Shown piece after piece: positions 52,805 to 64,000 of a stretch of 64,000 bases of DNA. How positions within the stretch are numbered: the first letter of the stretch is position 1; each line of letters begins with the position of its first letter. The stretch lies in contig OX359289.1 in the NCBI GenBank assembly GCA_947179395.2, forward strand, positions 105,840,219-105,904,218, in the 5' to 3' direction. A program made the position numbers and the translations under genes. The notes below the pieces were generated by a model. It ran no database searches. It was not told the origin of the DNA and worked only from the letters and a program-made list of their open reading frames with translations. The DNA is from Pulicaria dysenterica (Eukaryota > Streptophyta > Magnoliopsida > Asterales > Asteraceae).

Positions 52805-55015
52805 TGTAACACCCCAAAATGGGGCCTAGTTGTAAACTGTAGTACATGTAGCTTTAACAGTTGTACGTTGACTTTAATTGGTGTTTTGTTGCTAACTGTA
52901 GTATAAATGTTGCTAAATGGTGTCTTAAATGTGAATTGGTGTTTTAAACATGAATTGGTGCGAATTGGTGATAATTGGTGTTAAATGGTGTTAACTGGTG
53001 TTAAATGTGGATAAAAATGTAGTATTATGAAAAGTGTCATAAGTTGACCATGTTGACAAATAGTTGAACGGTTTTGGATAATGGTTCCAAAAATATCTCC
53101 GTTAGTTGAAACGGATAACCCTAAGTTGAGTTTTAAGTTGAATAGGAGAACGAAATACCCGAGATGGGGTATTAACTTGTTAAGTCGGTCTATATCCTCT
53201 TTCTTCTTTATTAGATAAGCTTAAAACACACATACACACACTACAAACACATACGTACGTACAAGCAAAGCCACACCCAAACCCTTGTTGATTTGAAGAA
53301 GAGAATCAAGAAGAAGAATCAATTGCTAGTTGATTTCAGTAGAGATTCGAGATTATTAGACCTGTGTTCATCTTCTTCAAGTAAGATTTATTGTTCTAAA
53401 CCTTGTTCTTGAGTTTAGTGAAGAGGGTGACCCATTTGGATGGATTCAAGTGGGTTTTAATGTTGTTTTTGTGACCAAATCATGTTAGGAAGTTTATATA
53501 TATGTTAGAAATGTTGTATAAACACTTGAATATGGATTCAAGTTGGATTTTGAGTCAAAAACCCGTAAAACAGCGTCTGTTTACGAACAGAGCAAGAACA
53601 CGCTGTAAATATGGTTCCTACGGGCGTAGTATGATGTTACTACGGCCGTAGGGTGTTGTTCATGTTGCTGCGGTCGTAGGAAATGGTTGCTACGGCCGTA
53701 TGATTGAATTTATGAGGATTACCACCTACGGGTGATGGAAACAAGACTACGGGCGTAGGATATGGTTGCTACGGCCGTAGTTACCCAAAGGATGCCTACT
53801 ACGGGCGTAGTATAGAGTTACTACGGCCGTAGGTCATGGTTCTTTGGCATGAACTCCTACGGGCGTAGTGCATATGTACTGCGGCCGTAGTGAATGTTGG
53901 AAAGTTGTTCTGCGGGCGTAGGAACATGTTCCTGCGGCCGTAGGAGGCTGTCAGAAGCCATGTTGACCTTTTGTTGAGACTGTTGTTAGTGCAGTCTGTT
54001 GTAGTGTATACTAAGGGGTGTTTATCTATGTTTATTGGTGTTAGGTGACTCAGACGATTCTGTGTGCTCTTGGGATTCCCGATTGCATATCTGTCTTTTG
54101 TAGTTTCGAGGTGAGTACCGGTTTCCCATGAGTCTCAGTAGGTAAGTTATCTGTAGTACATGTTGACACATGATTGGTGTATTGATACGTGGAAATGGAG
54201 GTATGTTATGATAAAGTTGTACAAGCATGCTTAGTATTATTATTGTTGATATGAAAGATATTGTTGTGATTATATGCGCGCATGAACTGGATCCTTATTG
54301 GATCAACTAGTTGTTTATGAAGTTTTGTCCGGACACTGAATTGGAGAACACGGAGGTCAGTCAGGTAGACGGGTGTCAATACTTGGCTGGGTTCTCGGGT
54401 AGACGGGAGTTAGTACCCGGGCACTAACGGTACTCAAGTAGTATACGCTTGGGTGATGGTCCTGCAGGCCGCCGTTCCTCTAAGGAGTAAGGTTCCTTGA
54501 TAGATGGGAACCAACATGATAGATAATTGGCGTACTATGTGGACTGCTTTTGGGTTGTTGAGCGGGGTTAGCTCCCCTGCAACATACGACTACTGCTGAC
54601 ACGTTTGTCACGTCACAATGTGATAGGATAGCCTTGTGTGCTGTTCTGATACGTGATAGCCTGCTTATTGTTGCTTATGTGTAATTGGTGCTCACTAGCT
54701 AGTTGTAGCTAATGGTGCAAGATTTACCTTTTTCGCAGGTTGATGCTAGAGGCCTGGTGAGGCGGGTTCCGATGGTAGCTTTTGTTGTATATACCTTTTG
54801 GGGAACACGTTGTTGTTTTTGGATCCGATGGTCGGTAACTAGTTGGTAACGCTTGTAGCTTTGAACTTGGCTAACCTTTTTGTTGTAATTAATTAGCCGA
54901 GTCAAACTGGTTGTTTTTGTAAATGGTGTTTAATTCCGCTGCAACACTTTTGATAATCGATGTTTAAAAAGTTTAAATTAACTCTAATTTTAAGCTCGTT
55001 TGGGGTGGCGTTACA
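52805..55015 (+). repeat. Right LTR of the complete chromovirus
   Basis: This is the partner of 45875-48085, of identical length and with two substitutions. It is followed by ATTTAGTAGAGAG. ATTTA also occurs at 45616-45620 just left of the orphan pol tail, which may be the other half of a target duplication or chance in AT-rich DNA. Confidence 0.95.
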
Positions 55016-55376
<361 letters not shown>

Positions 55377-55609
55377 GGGGAGGGTTCATGCGAGAACCGT
55401 TGTTAGTGCGAGAACCGCGAGAACCAATCTCGGCCGTTCCTTGGATATGAGAAGTTTCATGGATGGTGAGCGTGGAGGGATAGAGTGTGGCAGGGTGCAT
55501 GTGAGGAATTCATGGGTGGGCAATGACATTAAAAGAGGGGGAATTGGACGGCTCAGATTGGTTCTCGCGGTTCTCGCACTAAGAATGGTTCTCGCATGAA
55601 CTTTTTCCT
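55377..55609. mobile_element. (TA)n-associated MITE, copy 4
   Basis: The inverted ends are GGGAGGGTTCATGCGAGAACC and GGTTCTCGCATGAACTTTTTCC. The interior (GGATGGTGAGCGTGGAGGG, GGTGGGCAATGACATT) is the reverse complement of copy 5, so the two copies face each other across a short TA run. Confidence 0.8.
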
Positions 55610-55626
55610 ATATATATATATATATA

Positions 55627-55859
55627 AGAAAAAGTTCATGCGAGAACCATTCTTAGTGCGAGAACCGCGAGAACCAATCTGAGCCGTCCAATTTCCCCTC
55701 CTTCAATGTCATTGCCCACTCATGAATTCCTCACATGCACCCTGCCACACTCTATCCCTCCACGCTCTCCGTCCATGGAACTTCAAATATGTAAGGAACG
55801 GCTAAGATTGGTTCTTGCGGTTCTCTCACTAACAACGGTTCTCGCATGAACCTTCCCCT
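55627..55859. mobile_element. (TA)n-associated MITE, copy 5
   Basis: The ends are AGAAAAAGTTCATGCGAGAACC and GGTTCTCGCATGAACCTTCCCC when read in sections. With copy 4 it forms an almost perfect palindrome of about 480 bp. It has the same orientation as copy 1 at 27672. Confidence 0.8.
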
Positions 55860-55875
55860 ATATATATATTATATA

Positions 55876-56396
55876 CTAGTGGGGTACCCGCGCAATACGA
55901 CGACGACGATCAAATAGTAAATATTTGTAGTGACGAGGATGGAGGAGACAATGATAATTGCGAATAATTATTGAATGTTACAATAAATTTGAAATAAATT
56001 AAATAGTATTGTTCATTAGATTTATGTTATATGAAAGTTTTTAATTAATAGTGTATTAATATTGTTTATACACTTTTACTTAAAAGCAATATGAGAATGT
56101 TGAACTTGAGATATTAAGTACTATTTAAATCTTATACTGTTTTCATGTTAGTTAATAATAGAATATTAGCATAGCCACTTAAAAAATGAAATATATGTTT
56201 TTCGAGAAATATAACTTAAATTTGGTTGTAATCAAGACATTCATTAAAGGAGATAAAAAGATGAAAGGTTTAATGAATTGATTGATGAGATTTATGGAAA
56301 TAAAATTTAAGATGGAGATTTAGTTTCGATTGAAAATTAAGAACTCTTAATCTTTAAAGGAGAGAGAGTGTTAGATTCTTAATATAGTAGTATAGA
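55876..56396 (-). mobile_element. Helitron (521 bp), complete ends
   Basis: On the minus strand it begins TCTATACTACTATATTAAG at 56396 and ends TTGCGCGGGTACCCCACTAG at 55876. It is flanked by A (5') and T (3'), the Helitron target. The body has no coding sequence. It is a member of the same family as those at 31346, 41154 and 41674. Confidence 0.8.
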
Positions 56397-56881
56397 TATG
56401 TTCAAATAAGAGGTAAAATAAAATAATACGGATAAGAGAGAGTGTATCAATGTAAATGTTATTATTAACAAAAGGGCATTATGGCTATTATGAACTTATA
56501 ATTATAATTTTACTTTGGGTAAAAATTGGAGAACAAATCATTATTTTTAACAAAATGTAAAATATTCTATTAAATCAAATGAATAGTCAGGATTAAGTCT
56601 ATTATTCTCACATAAATATCTATTATCATTTAAACATTCCACTATATATATGGGGAAGGGTTGTTGTGAGAATTATTTTTAGGTAAGAATGGAAGTACAA
56701 ATCTTAACCACCAATTAAATATTGATCTATTAGATCTAACAGACGCAATTCACCAATCGTAATTCATGGTTGGGTAATGAATAAAAATGAATGGCAAAAA
56801 TGTAGAGCATCTAATCAAATCAAATGAAAAGCAAAGATTAATCATTCTCACCTAAATATCCATCTTCATTTGAACGTTCTA

Positions 56882-56973
<92 letters not shown>

Positions 56974-57385
56974 CATATGTAAAATTTCAAACGAAAACTA
57001 TTTTTGTACGAGAACAGCGAACTCTGTTTATAACATTATTAATGACTCATTAATAAAAGTATTTTATTTATTTATATATTTTTTCCATCGTGAATTACGT
57101 CCGGATGGACCGTCATTAATGTGCGAGATTTGATTTGTCCAAAATATCCCTCATAATACGTCATTAATAAGACATTAATGAACTAAATATTAGTCATTGA
57201 CGAGCCAATGATTACCTGACAAAATTATTAGTTATTGATTATTTTTAATAAAGAGGGTCAAGATGAGTTTTCACACTTCTCCCTTATCAATGACTATTGA
57301 TTGTGGTTACAAGTGATATTCGTGATACCCGCAATAAAAATGGTTCTCAAATAAACTTCTTTCTATATAAAAAAGTGTTTACACG
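56397..57385. other. MITE cluster
   Basis: Two fairly clear foldbacks lie here. One is at about 56652-56883 (GGGGAAGGGTTGTTGTGAG; right side CATTTGAACGTTCTACTA). The other is at about 56985-57366 (AAATTTCAAACGAAAAC; right side GGTTCTCAAATAAACTTC). Between them is a (TA)n(CA)n(TA)n tract at 56884-56970. A right-end-like piece (CATTTAAACATTCCACTA) at 56625 suggests a third, truncated copy. There are no genes. Confidence 0.55.
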
Positions 57386-58796
57386 TGTAGGTTCCAAAAT
57401 CAAGTTTCAAACACAAATTGAAGCAAACACTATGCAAGATAATATGGTCGTATAAGATGTAGAAGATGAATGAAGAACACACACTAACTCTCTTTAAAGT
57501 TTTCTTCTGTATATAAAGTGAAAGCTTAGAATTCAAGTGTCAACTTGAATTCTATATATACAAAAGAACTTACAAAACTTACCGTTAAGAACGGGTAAGT
57601 ACAAAAGAAGCCTTGTCCTTTTACTACTAATCGCTAACTAGCTATACTAGCTAACAATGATAAATAATAAATACATCAAAATTGAACATCACAAAATAAA
57701 ATCCTAACATTTTCCCCCTTTGTTGTTCACATAACAAAAACTACAATTGTGACTAATCTTTTTTCGGAGACTTGGATCTTAGATTTAGTAATGTTCGTAA
57801 TAATTTTTTGCATTGCGTTCCAAGGGGTTTTGGATTAAATCTTGGACTAGCCCTTTTGATGAGACGTGGGTCGAGTTTTCAAGATCTTCAATGATTGTGT
57901 GTTTTCAAAGTTAGCAGTTGAAACCTCAGGCTTTTCAACGTTTTGTTTTGCAATGGGATTATCACACATAATACAAACATGACCATTTTCTTTACTTTAG
58001 AAGAGAATTTGATCTTGAGAATTTGATCTCAAGCATTGAAACAAGGAGTTTTCTCCCCCTTGAATGTAGCTCTTGATCTTTATCAATATTTCAGAATTTT
58101 CCTCCCCCTTAATCTTGTGAACGTATGTCTTATTTTCTTTGAAGCTTTGTCAGTTGTTTTTCTCTTTTCTTTTCATGAAATAAAGATATCTTCTCCTACT
58201 CAGAATGTAAGAAACAACTAATACCGAAAGACAATTATACCTGATAGTCTCGTCTCCCCCTCATGATGGCCAGGATTTTCATGAGCATCATGTATGTATC
58301 TTTTGCTTGCATGAAGGTGTTAAAGAGATAAAAACTTTGATATTTGGTGTCACCATAATATGATTACAATTAAAACACTAGAGATAATCTATAAGGCTCC
58401 GTCTCAAATTCCTTGAAAACTTAATTAAAGTAATAATATAGTGCATATTCAGTTTTTTTACAGAAATATAGAAATGTATATAATTCTTCTTTTTGATTTT
58501 AATTTTACATTTGTTTTCTATTTTTTATTATAAAAATAATAATAAAAAAGGAGGGGTACTAAGTTTTAAAGCTGCTAAGTATTGATAGAGTGTTAAGTTT
58601 TGATAGAGGAAAGAGGAAGGTGCTAATTAAGTTTTTGTGAAGGGATGCTAAGTTTAAATGAAAAAGTTTAACGGGTTGCGAAGTGAAAAAAATAGAAAAG
58701 TTTAGGGGGCTGCTATGTTTAAAAAAGGAAAAACAAAGGGGCTGCTAAGTTTTTAGATTGGGGGGCGGGTGCTAAGTTTCTATAGTGCTGCTAAGT

Positions 58797-58879
<83 letters not shown>

Positions 58880-59910
58880 GAGATGAGAGTGCTAAGTTCA
58901 GATAGAAATAAAATTAAAATCAGGAGGCTGCTAAGTTTAAATAGAAAAAAATCAGGGGGCTGCTAAGTTCAAATAGAAAAAAACCAGGGAGCTGCTAAGT
59001 TACATAACAGAAAATATCAAGGGTAGATAGAAAAGACAATGAGGCACTATGTTTCTCGTGAGGGGCTGCTAAGTTTGAAGGGCAAGAACTTAGCAATGGG
59101 TGCTAAGTTTTAAATGGCAAACCGTATGCACAAGATGGTTTTGGCTTTTTTAAGTGTGGGTAGCTTTCACCTTCTATAAAATATTTGTCAGAAATCAAAA
59201 TTTAGGTAAAAGGTCAGAGACTTGTCTTGTTCATTTTGTCTTGCTTGTGTGCTAAGTTTGAGCTAAGTCTTGCCTAAGTTTTCTTAAGTGGCTAAGTTCA
59301 CCTGCAGCGTACAGCAAAGAAACTACAACAATAACACCTCAAATCCTGACAAAAAATTCAAGGTTTTTGTTCCGAAAGTTGTTAAATCAATACTTAAACA
59401 CTTCTAAATCATCTTTTTGCTAAAAGCAACAATGTTTGATGATTTTATGTAGTGAGAATGTAGAACTTCAAGAACACCAAGAACTCAAGAATGAAAGTTT
59501 CTCAAGAACACTCTTTGGATCTCAAATTTGAAGCAAATTATGTTATAAAACATGAACTTTAATCCATATCTGCCCTAATATCAAATGTAGATTCCGAAAT
59601 CAAGTATCAAACACAAATTGAAGCTAACACTATGCATGATAATATGGTGGTATAAGATGTATAAAAGGAATAAAGAACACACACACTAACTCTCTTTAAC
59701 GTTTTCTTTAGTATATAATGTGAAAGCTTAGAAATCAAGTTTCAAATTGAATTCTATATATATAAAATAACTTACTAAACTTACCCATAAGAGTGGGTAA
59801 TATAAAAGAGTCCATTAGTCTTTCACTATCTATCACTATTTAGCTAAACTAGCTAACAATAATAAATAATAAATACATCAAATTGAAGGCCATAAAATAT
59901 ATTCCTAACA
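57386..59910 (-). mobile_element. Small non-autonomous LTR element 1
   Basis: Two direct repeats of about 325 bp (57386-57709 and 59586-59910; ends TGTAG and CTAACA) are flanked by the perfect duplication ACACG (57381-57385 and 59911-59915). On the minus strand a purine tract (CAAAGGGGGAAAA, 57710-57722) and a decayed primer site (TTTGATATTAGGGC left of 59586) show that transcription runs leftward. A TATA-like GTATATATAGAATTC lies in the LTR. The 1.9-kb interior has no RT or integrase and largely consists of word repeats. Confidence 0.8.
58540..59310. repeat. GCTAAGTT word array with (GA)n
   Basis: About twenty GCTAAGTTT or GCTGCTAAGTT words, often with AGGGGGCTGC or AAATAGAAAAAA spacers, surround a (GA)n run of about 38 units at 58799-58875. 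It lies between the primer site and the middle of the element, the leader region for leftward transcription. Confidence 0.85.
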
Positions 59911-59954
59911 ACACGAGACTATATTAGGAAAATGGGATTATAACACGACATGGG

Positions 59955-60146
59955 TCAAACTAAATAACTATATTTTGCCCTAAATTTCATCCAAAAATAT
60001 AATGTGGTCTGGATTTCGTTGATCACCAATGATGCACAAACACTTTGACAATTGATCGAACACCACATTATTACGTGACTTTCATATAAACCTACTGCAG
60101 CCTTCAAACGGAAAAACCTCTTCTTTCTTTGTAGTCCACCATCCAA
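59955..60146 (-). pseudogene. Decayed LINE C-terminal fragment
   Basis: The minus-strand words QSVCASLVINEIQTTLYFWM and KFRAKYSYLV align with RLSASWVIDDLRASLYTWI and KYRANGSSLI of the LINE at 35654. Only this tail is readable. It is non-functional. Confidence 0.5.
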
Positions 60147-60835
60147 TATATAGTAAGTGTAGAATTTCTTCTAGCTAATGACATATAGCCAAATAAAACG
60201 TTGTGGAAACATTATTTCCAAATGATATGTATAGATACGTAACCATATACTTATTATGACTTAGGCAAACTTATATGTGTCACAAATATTCAAAATTGAA
60301 TTATGAACACACATAACCACACTCTAAGCTAGCTAGGAAAGGAAGCATCCCTTCACTATCTATTTATAACTTACTGGACTGGTGGAATTAATATTCAAAG
60401 CCAGCGTCGGAGTATATTCATGTCTGGTAAACTCGTAAAGGAGCTTCAGAAGGTAGTATGAACAGTACATCACTCGTAAATTTTACCAAATAAACCGGAG
60501 TTAGAGTCACTCAGCCGTCTTAAAGCTAGCTATATCTACGATCAATCGAAGAGCGCAAGTAATGTAAGAAGCTAGCATGCATCGATATCCACCAGAAGCG
60601 ATGATCGAGATTCATTCATCATGATGAACGAAATCCGTGTATTCATCATGACTTTAAATTGGAAATTTTCGTTAGATTACCTATAAGAAAAGGTTCTAGA
60701 AACAGCTACGGATATTAATTTTTAATTTTGTTTGTATTTTAAAATGTATGTGCATAGATGTACAAAAATTAATCTTGAATGGAGTCAATTTTGATTGTCT
60801 GATGAATACATGTTCAGTGTGTTTTATAAAGAGTT
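60147..60835. other. Non-coding stretch
   Basis: No gene, repeat or terminus is recognisable on either strand. Confidence 0.6.
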
Positions 60836-61019
60836 TGTAGGTTTCTACTTGTATTTAATATTGATAGTATTCAAGCAAATACACAATGATCATGATGAAC
60901 TTTGTATGAACGCTTAAGAGAAAAACTAAGAACACACACTTTGATTTGAAATATTGAATGAACTATGAAGGAATCTTTAGTTTCGGCATACTTATTAATT
61001 TTCATCAAACAAAAATATA

Positions 61020-61039
61020 CCCCCCCCCCCCCCCCCCCC
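61020..61039 (+). repeat. Homopolymer of 20 cytosines
   Basis: An uninterrupted C20 run stands where sister element 1 has only CTCCCCCTT before GAATGTAGC (58050-58066). Expansion from a short C run is the simplest reading. Homopolymer length may be affected by sequencing error. Confidence 0.9.
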
Positions 61040-61139
61040 GAATGTAGCTTTTGATATTCATCAATGACTTGAAATATTATCATTACTTTGCTTCCCCTCA
61101 ATTTTTCGAACACGTGTCTTCTTATGGTACACCTATGGT

Positions 61140-61590
61140 GAAAGCTGATGTGGTTTAATGAAAATCTTCTCTTTAGAAAGTCTTAAGAGATGTTTGATAA
61201 AACGAACCACAAATGGATATTTAAGCTCAGGCAAGGTGGGAAGACATGCATTCCTATTGGCATTCGAGAACAATCTTGTTTGACTAACACGCTCAAAAGG
61301 ATGAGTACAGTCAATGTGCACAAGACAATATATATAACGATATTACTGATAATAAATAAACCCATATGGTCAAACATTTACAGTCAATGGACACCAAATA
61401 TATATTTGAATAAGATTTAAATATGTTTCCAACTCATTATATATATACCGATATTATTATTTAGCGTAAATAATGATATTACGTCTATATATATATGCAT
61501 TGTTCTATATTATTATATATGTGAAATAATAATATTATTTTATATATTGATATAAAATAATGCATATGAAATAAATAAATATAAATATAC

Positions 61591-61641
<51 letters not shown>

Positions 61642-62534
61642 CCAAGTAAATTGTTACTGGTAACAAACAAGTATGCATATGAAATACATATGGATGTATT
61701 TTACTATTTTATAGATTATGTTGGGTATCCAGATTACTAGTTTTAATTTATTTAAAAAGAAATAAAGATCACCAACTTTTTCTCTCAAAGAGGACCCTTT
61801 TGAAGGTTGCTTGATTTTATATCAACCAAGACATGCATGCATATCCAAGAGAAGAAGCAAAGACCAGGGGCCTCCCCTCTTGTCTTTGTTCCTTGGTTCT
61901 TGTAAGTGGTGCATGGTCCCTTTTTGGTGCAAGAGAAAAAGTACCACCTTTCATTTGCATTTTCAAGTATTCTTGAAAAGTCTTGAATACATCATTACAT
62001 TGTTGTATTGGTGTTTCAAGTTGGCAAGGTTTTGTACCACATATACGTACTCATAAATATATAGTTAGTTCAAAGAAGAAGATAATGTCGTTCTCTTGCT
62101 TGCTTGTGAACTACAAGAGTTGAAGAGACTAGTATCTTAAAGGTGTTGGACTCATTGGCTAGTGGATACCTTAAAGGAAGTCTCTACTTGGCTTCTCATT
62201 GATCACCAACGGTTTCTCACACTACAAAAGTTGTAGTTCTAAACATCCTACGGCTGTTTTGTTTTCTTAAATATTTTATATGGATCATTGGTGGGGAGTT
62301 TTAAAAGGTTTAAATTGTTGTTCATGCTTTTGTTGCTAAAATATTTATAAAAAAACGAACAAACCCCAACAGTGAAGTACCACTAGCTAGAAGCATAACC
62401 ATAATTGTTTTGCGGAAGACGTTTCTACTTTTATTCCTTTCAATTTATCTTTATTTTCATTCCAAAGATTTCTGCGAATATTGACCCTATTTATGAATTT
62501 CTCTATGTAAGACTTGAATATGGTATGATCATCC
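61140..62534. other. Interior of LTR element 2 without recognisable coding
   Basis: It includes a (TA)n tract at 61596-61637 and AT-rich DNA. Frames at 61183-61420 and 61811-62056 show no known motif and no coding-like composition. Confidence 0.5.
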
Positions 62535-63110
62535 TTAAAATAAGTGGCTTTCGATTACATAGCACTCTTTGATAATTCCCCTGTATGGACTGTTACGGGA
62601 ACTCCCTTGATTCTTTTTCTTTGGAAGACTTACACTTTTGGCCTTTTTTAGAATTAAAAGATGCCGTGACCTTTTCTTATAAACATTTTTGTAAGTCTTC
62701 TTCCAATTTCTGAACTTTAAGGACAAACTAATTCCTTTCGATCTCAAAACTTTCTCTTTCTAATCTTATCTTATTTTCAATATCCCCGGTTATTTGAGTT
62801 TCATTCAACAATTGTTGCTCAAGATTTCTTATCTTGGCATTTTCTTCAATCTTAAATTCATGATTTTTCTTGTCTGAAATATGGAGTTATTCAGTCAAGT
62901 CAAAAATTTTAAAATAAGTTTGACATTTTCTTTTTCCAATTCATTCGCTTTCTTATTGTATTGTTTCCCAGAAGCTACATGAAGATGGAGACCTTTACTA
63001 ACTTCTACTAACTTTATCTTTAATTCATTTACTTCTTCTTTTTTGGTACCAAGTCTGGATTCTAAGTTGATACCATACATGATCAATAGTGGATGTTTGA
63101 GTGAAAGGTA
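62535..63110 (-). pseudogene. Coiled-coil gag-like remnant in LTR element 2
   Basis: The minus strand gives LESRLGTKKEEVNELKIKLV and NKKANELEKENVKL, then after a stop GISLSLKFRNWKKTYKNVYK and KSVSLPKKKNQGSS. Heptad-like Leu and Lys/Glu spacing indicates a coiled coil, as in the gag of large plant copia elements. No capsid core, zinc knuckle or protease is visible. Function as a gag is an inference from composition and position. Confidence 0.4.
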
Positions 63111-63119
63111 AATGTGAAA

Positions 63120-63480
63120 ATATAGAATCTTGAAGTTTTTAATTGAATGGGTTTTTAATTGAAATTTTTAGTTGAAAAGTTTTCAATTGAAGTTTTTGGT
63201 TGAAAAGTTTGTAATTGATGGGTTTTCAGTTGTAATGTTTTCAAATGAGATGGTGTAACTGTGAGGTTTTTAATTGAGAGGGCAACTATGGTTTGCAGTT
63301 AAAGTTTTCAATTGAAAATGTGATCAACTACATTAAGAAGGTTTTCAATTGCACTTTCAACTGAGGAGGTTTTCAATTCCAGCTTTCAATTCGTGAGGTT
63401 TTCAATCCAAGAATGCATGTACTTTTCAATTCAACCTAAAGAATGTTTTCAATTCAAAAGAGCCTTCTGTCGTTCTTAAT
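63120..63480. repeat. TTTTCAATTG word array
   Basis: About twenty TTTTCAATTGAA, TTTTTAATTGAA or AGTTGAAAAG words, many centred on the palindrome CAATTG. It occupies the leader position next to the primer site, equivalent to the GCTAAGTT array of sister element 1. Confidence 0.85.
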
Positions 63481-63600
63481 TCAAACGTATCAAAAAAGTA
63501 ATTTCTTTTTCTTCTAATTTTTAGCCCCAATATACTCGAAAGATAATCAAACCATGAATCAATCCTCTATTTGAATAACAACACTTTTGATCCACTCTCT

Positions 63601-63866
63601 ACTTTGATACCAATTGTAGGTTCGCAACCAAGGGGTTGCCTCTCACGGCTTTAAAAGGAGTCAAAGGAATAAGATCCACCCTCCTTATAAGGAAGAATGA
63701 ATTCCCCTTGTCTCACCAATGTGGGATGCTCCTGTATTTCTACAGGAGCGGTGGATTTAAGAGTCACGGATTTGACCCGCTCGAGAGAATGATGAGCCAC
63801 ATAAACCCAACATCCCACCCCCACATTGGTGCGGCTCCCAGCTCTGATACCAATTGTAGGTTCCGA
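63601..63866 (-). repeat. TRIM-like segment bounded by two primer sites
   Basis: On the minus strand, ACCTACA|ATTGGTATCAGAGC (63866-63844) and ACCTACA|ATTGGTATCAAAG (63621-63603) are the same LTR-end plus primer-site junction, 240 bp apart. The DNA between them carries a 9-bp-stem hairpin GCTCCTGTA/TACAGGAGC (63728-63749). It also carries the longer inverted pair CACCAATGTGGG (63715) and CCCACATTGGTG (63820). It looks like the LTR of a different short element captured between a duplicated junction. Confidence 0.6.
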
Positions 63867-64000
63867 ATTGTATCAAATATCAATGGTATTGAAGCAAATC
63901 TACAATGATGGTAATGATCTTAGTATGAACGCTTAATAAAAAAAACTAAGAACACACACTTTAATTTGAAATATTGAAATTCTCAAATGAATTAGGGTTA
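63855..64000 (-). repeat. 5' LTR (partial) of LTR element 2
   Basis: It starts TGTAGGTTCCG right after the primer site complement GCTCTGATACCAAT. The sequence matches 60836-60960 and is truncated by the window edge. Confidence 0.75.

Larger units (their letters stand above)
45875..55015 (+). mobile_element. Complete Ty3/gypsy chromovirus (Tekay/Del-like), potentially autonomous
   Basis: The element consists of a 2211-bp LTR, a primer site with one mismatch, one uninterrupted gag-pol, a purine tract and a second 2211-bp LTR. The LTRs differ at two positions that I can see (near 46883 versus 53813, and 47164 versus 54094). It is the only element in the window with all retrotransposon enzymes open. 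The left flank is not host DNA but the tail of another copy, so no ordinary target duplication can be read. Confidence 0.95.
60836..64000 (-). mobile_element. Small non-autonomous LTR element 2, running off the window
   Basis: The left LTR start TGTAGGTTTCTAC at 60836 matches the right LTR start at 63855 (TGTAGGTTCCG). Both continue with GTATGAACGCTTAA, AACTAAGAACACACACTTT and TTTGAAATATTGAA. The inner words GAATGTAGCTTTTGAT match element 1 near 58062, so the two are sister elements. Transcription runs leftward. The interior has a coiled-coil gag remnant and no enzyme. The right LTR is cut by the window edge; the left LTR seems shortened. Confidence 0.7.

Noticed and set aside
58540..59310. 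CRISPR-like array
   Set aside because: The words are short and irregularly spaced with decayed copies, and they lie inside a plant LTR element. There is no repeat-spacer regularity and no cas gene.
61811..62056. 81-codon plus-strand frame
   Set aside because: It has no recognisable domain and lies in the interior of a minus-strand LTR element.

Overview
The window is nuclear DNA of a flowering plant. It holds LTR retrotransposons with initiator-tRNA-Met-type primer sites, CACTA, MULE, PIF/Harbinger and Helitron DNA elements, LINE tails, long (TA)n and (GA)n tracts, and one host gene, an AP2/ERF transcription factor of the DREB type. The element repertoire would fit an asterid, perhaps Asteraceae, but nothing here fixes the species. 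I recognise no tRNA, rRNA, organellar or bacterial-type genes.

Layout. (1) 1-2508: worn minus-strand Ty1/copia remnant. (2) About 2500-15190: a CACTA element with a split Transposase_24-like gene. Its last intron holds an LTR element (3506-13778, TSD TAAAC), inside which lies a rearranged copia element (4234-12228), inside which lies a solo LTR (6627-7404, TSD GAAAC). This makes four nested layers. (3) 16256-26873: a MULE-like element with long inverted ends. It hosts a Ty3/gypsy element (17001-24479, TSD TATGT) with apparently identical LTRs but a dead interior, and a PIF/Harbinger-like element (24641-26265, TSD TAA) carrying what looks like a captured RhoGDI fragment. (4) 26870-31000: a decayed Helitron and foldback elements in (TA)n. 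(5) 31346-34153: a Helitron interrupted by a complete small CACTA element (31588-33912, TSD GAT). (6) 35515-36122: a 5'-truncated LINE with an 11-bp TSD. (7) 38027-38716: the DREB-type gene, with two upstream ORFs. (8) 40620-43190: palindrome-rich foldbacks, two tandem Helitrons and MITEs. (9) 44000-45423: a solo LTR. (10) 45621-55015: a tandem remnant plus a complete gypsy chromovirus with an intact 1495-residue gag-pol and LTRs differing at two sites. (11) 55377-57366: MITEs and a Helitron. (12) 57386-59910 and 60836 to the window end: two related minus-strand non-autonomous LTR elements.

How it fits together. Almost everything is parasitic DNA accumulated by nested insertion. The intact gypsy at 48305-52792 is the only element that looks able to supply a complete set of retrotransposon proteins; the others are deletion derivatives or elements dependent on proteins made elsewhere. 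A recurring theme is the short-word array. Several families carry their own dyad-symmetric or repeated word in a fixed part of the LTR, leader or subterminal region (CTACGGCCGTAG, GGCATGGGCATGCC, CTAACAGTT, GCTAAGTTT, TTTTCAATTG, CTCGCAAA, GTCGCCGCAAAA). The two complete gypsy LTR families, and partly the solo LTR, also share a potential spliced-leader layout around these arrays. These arrays and the leader layout are the least conventional signals I found.
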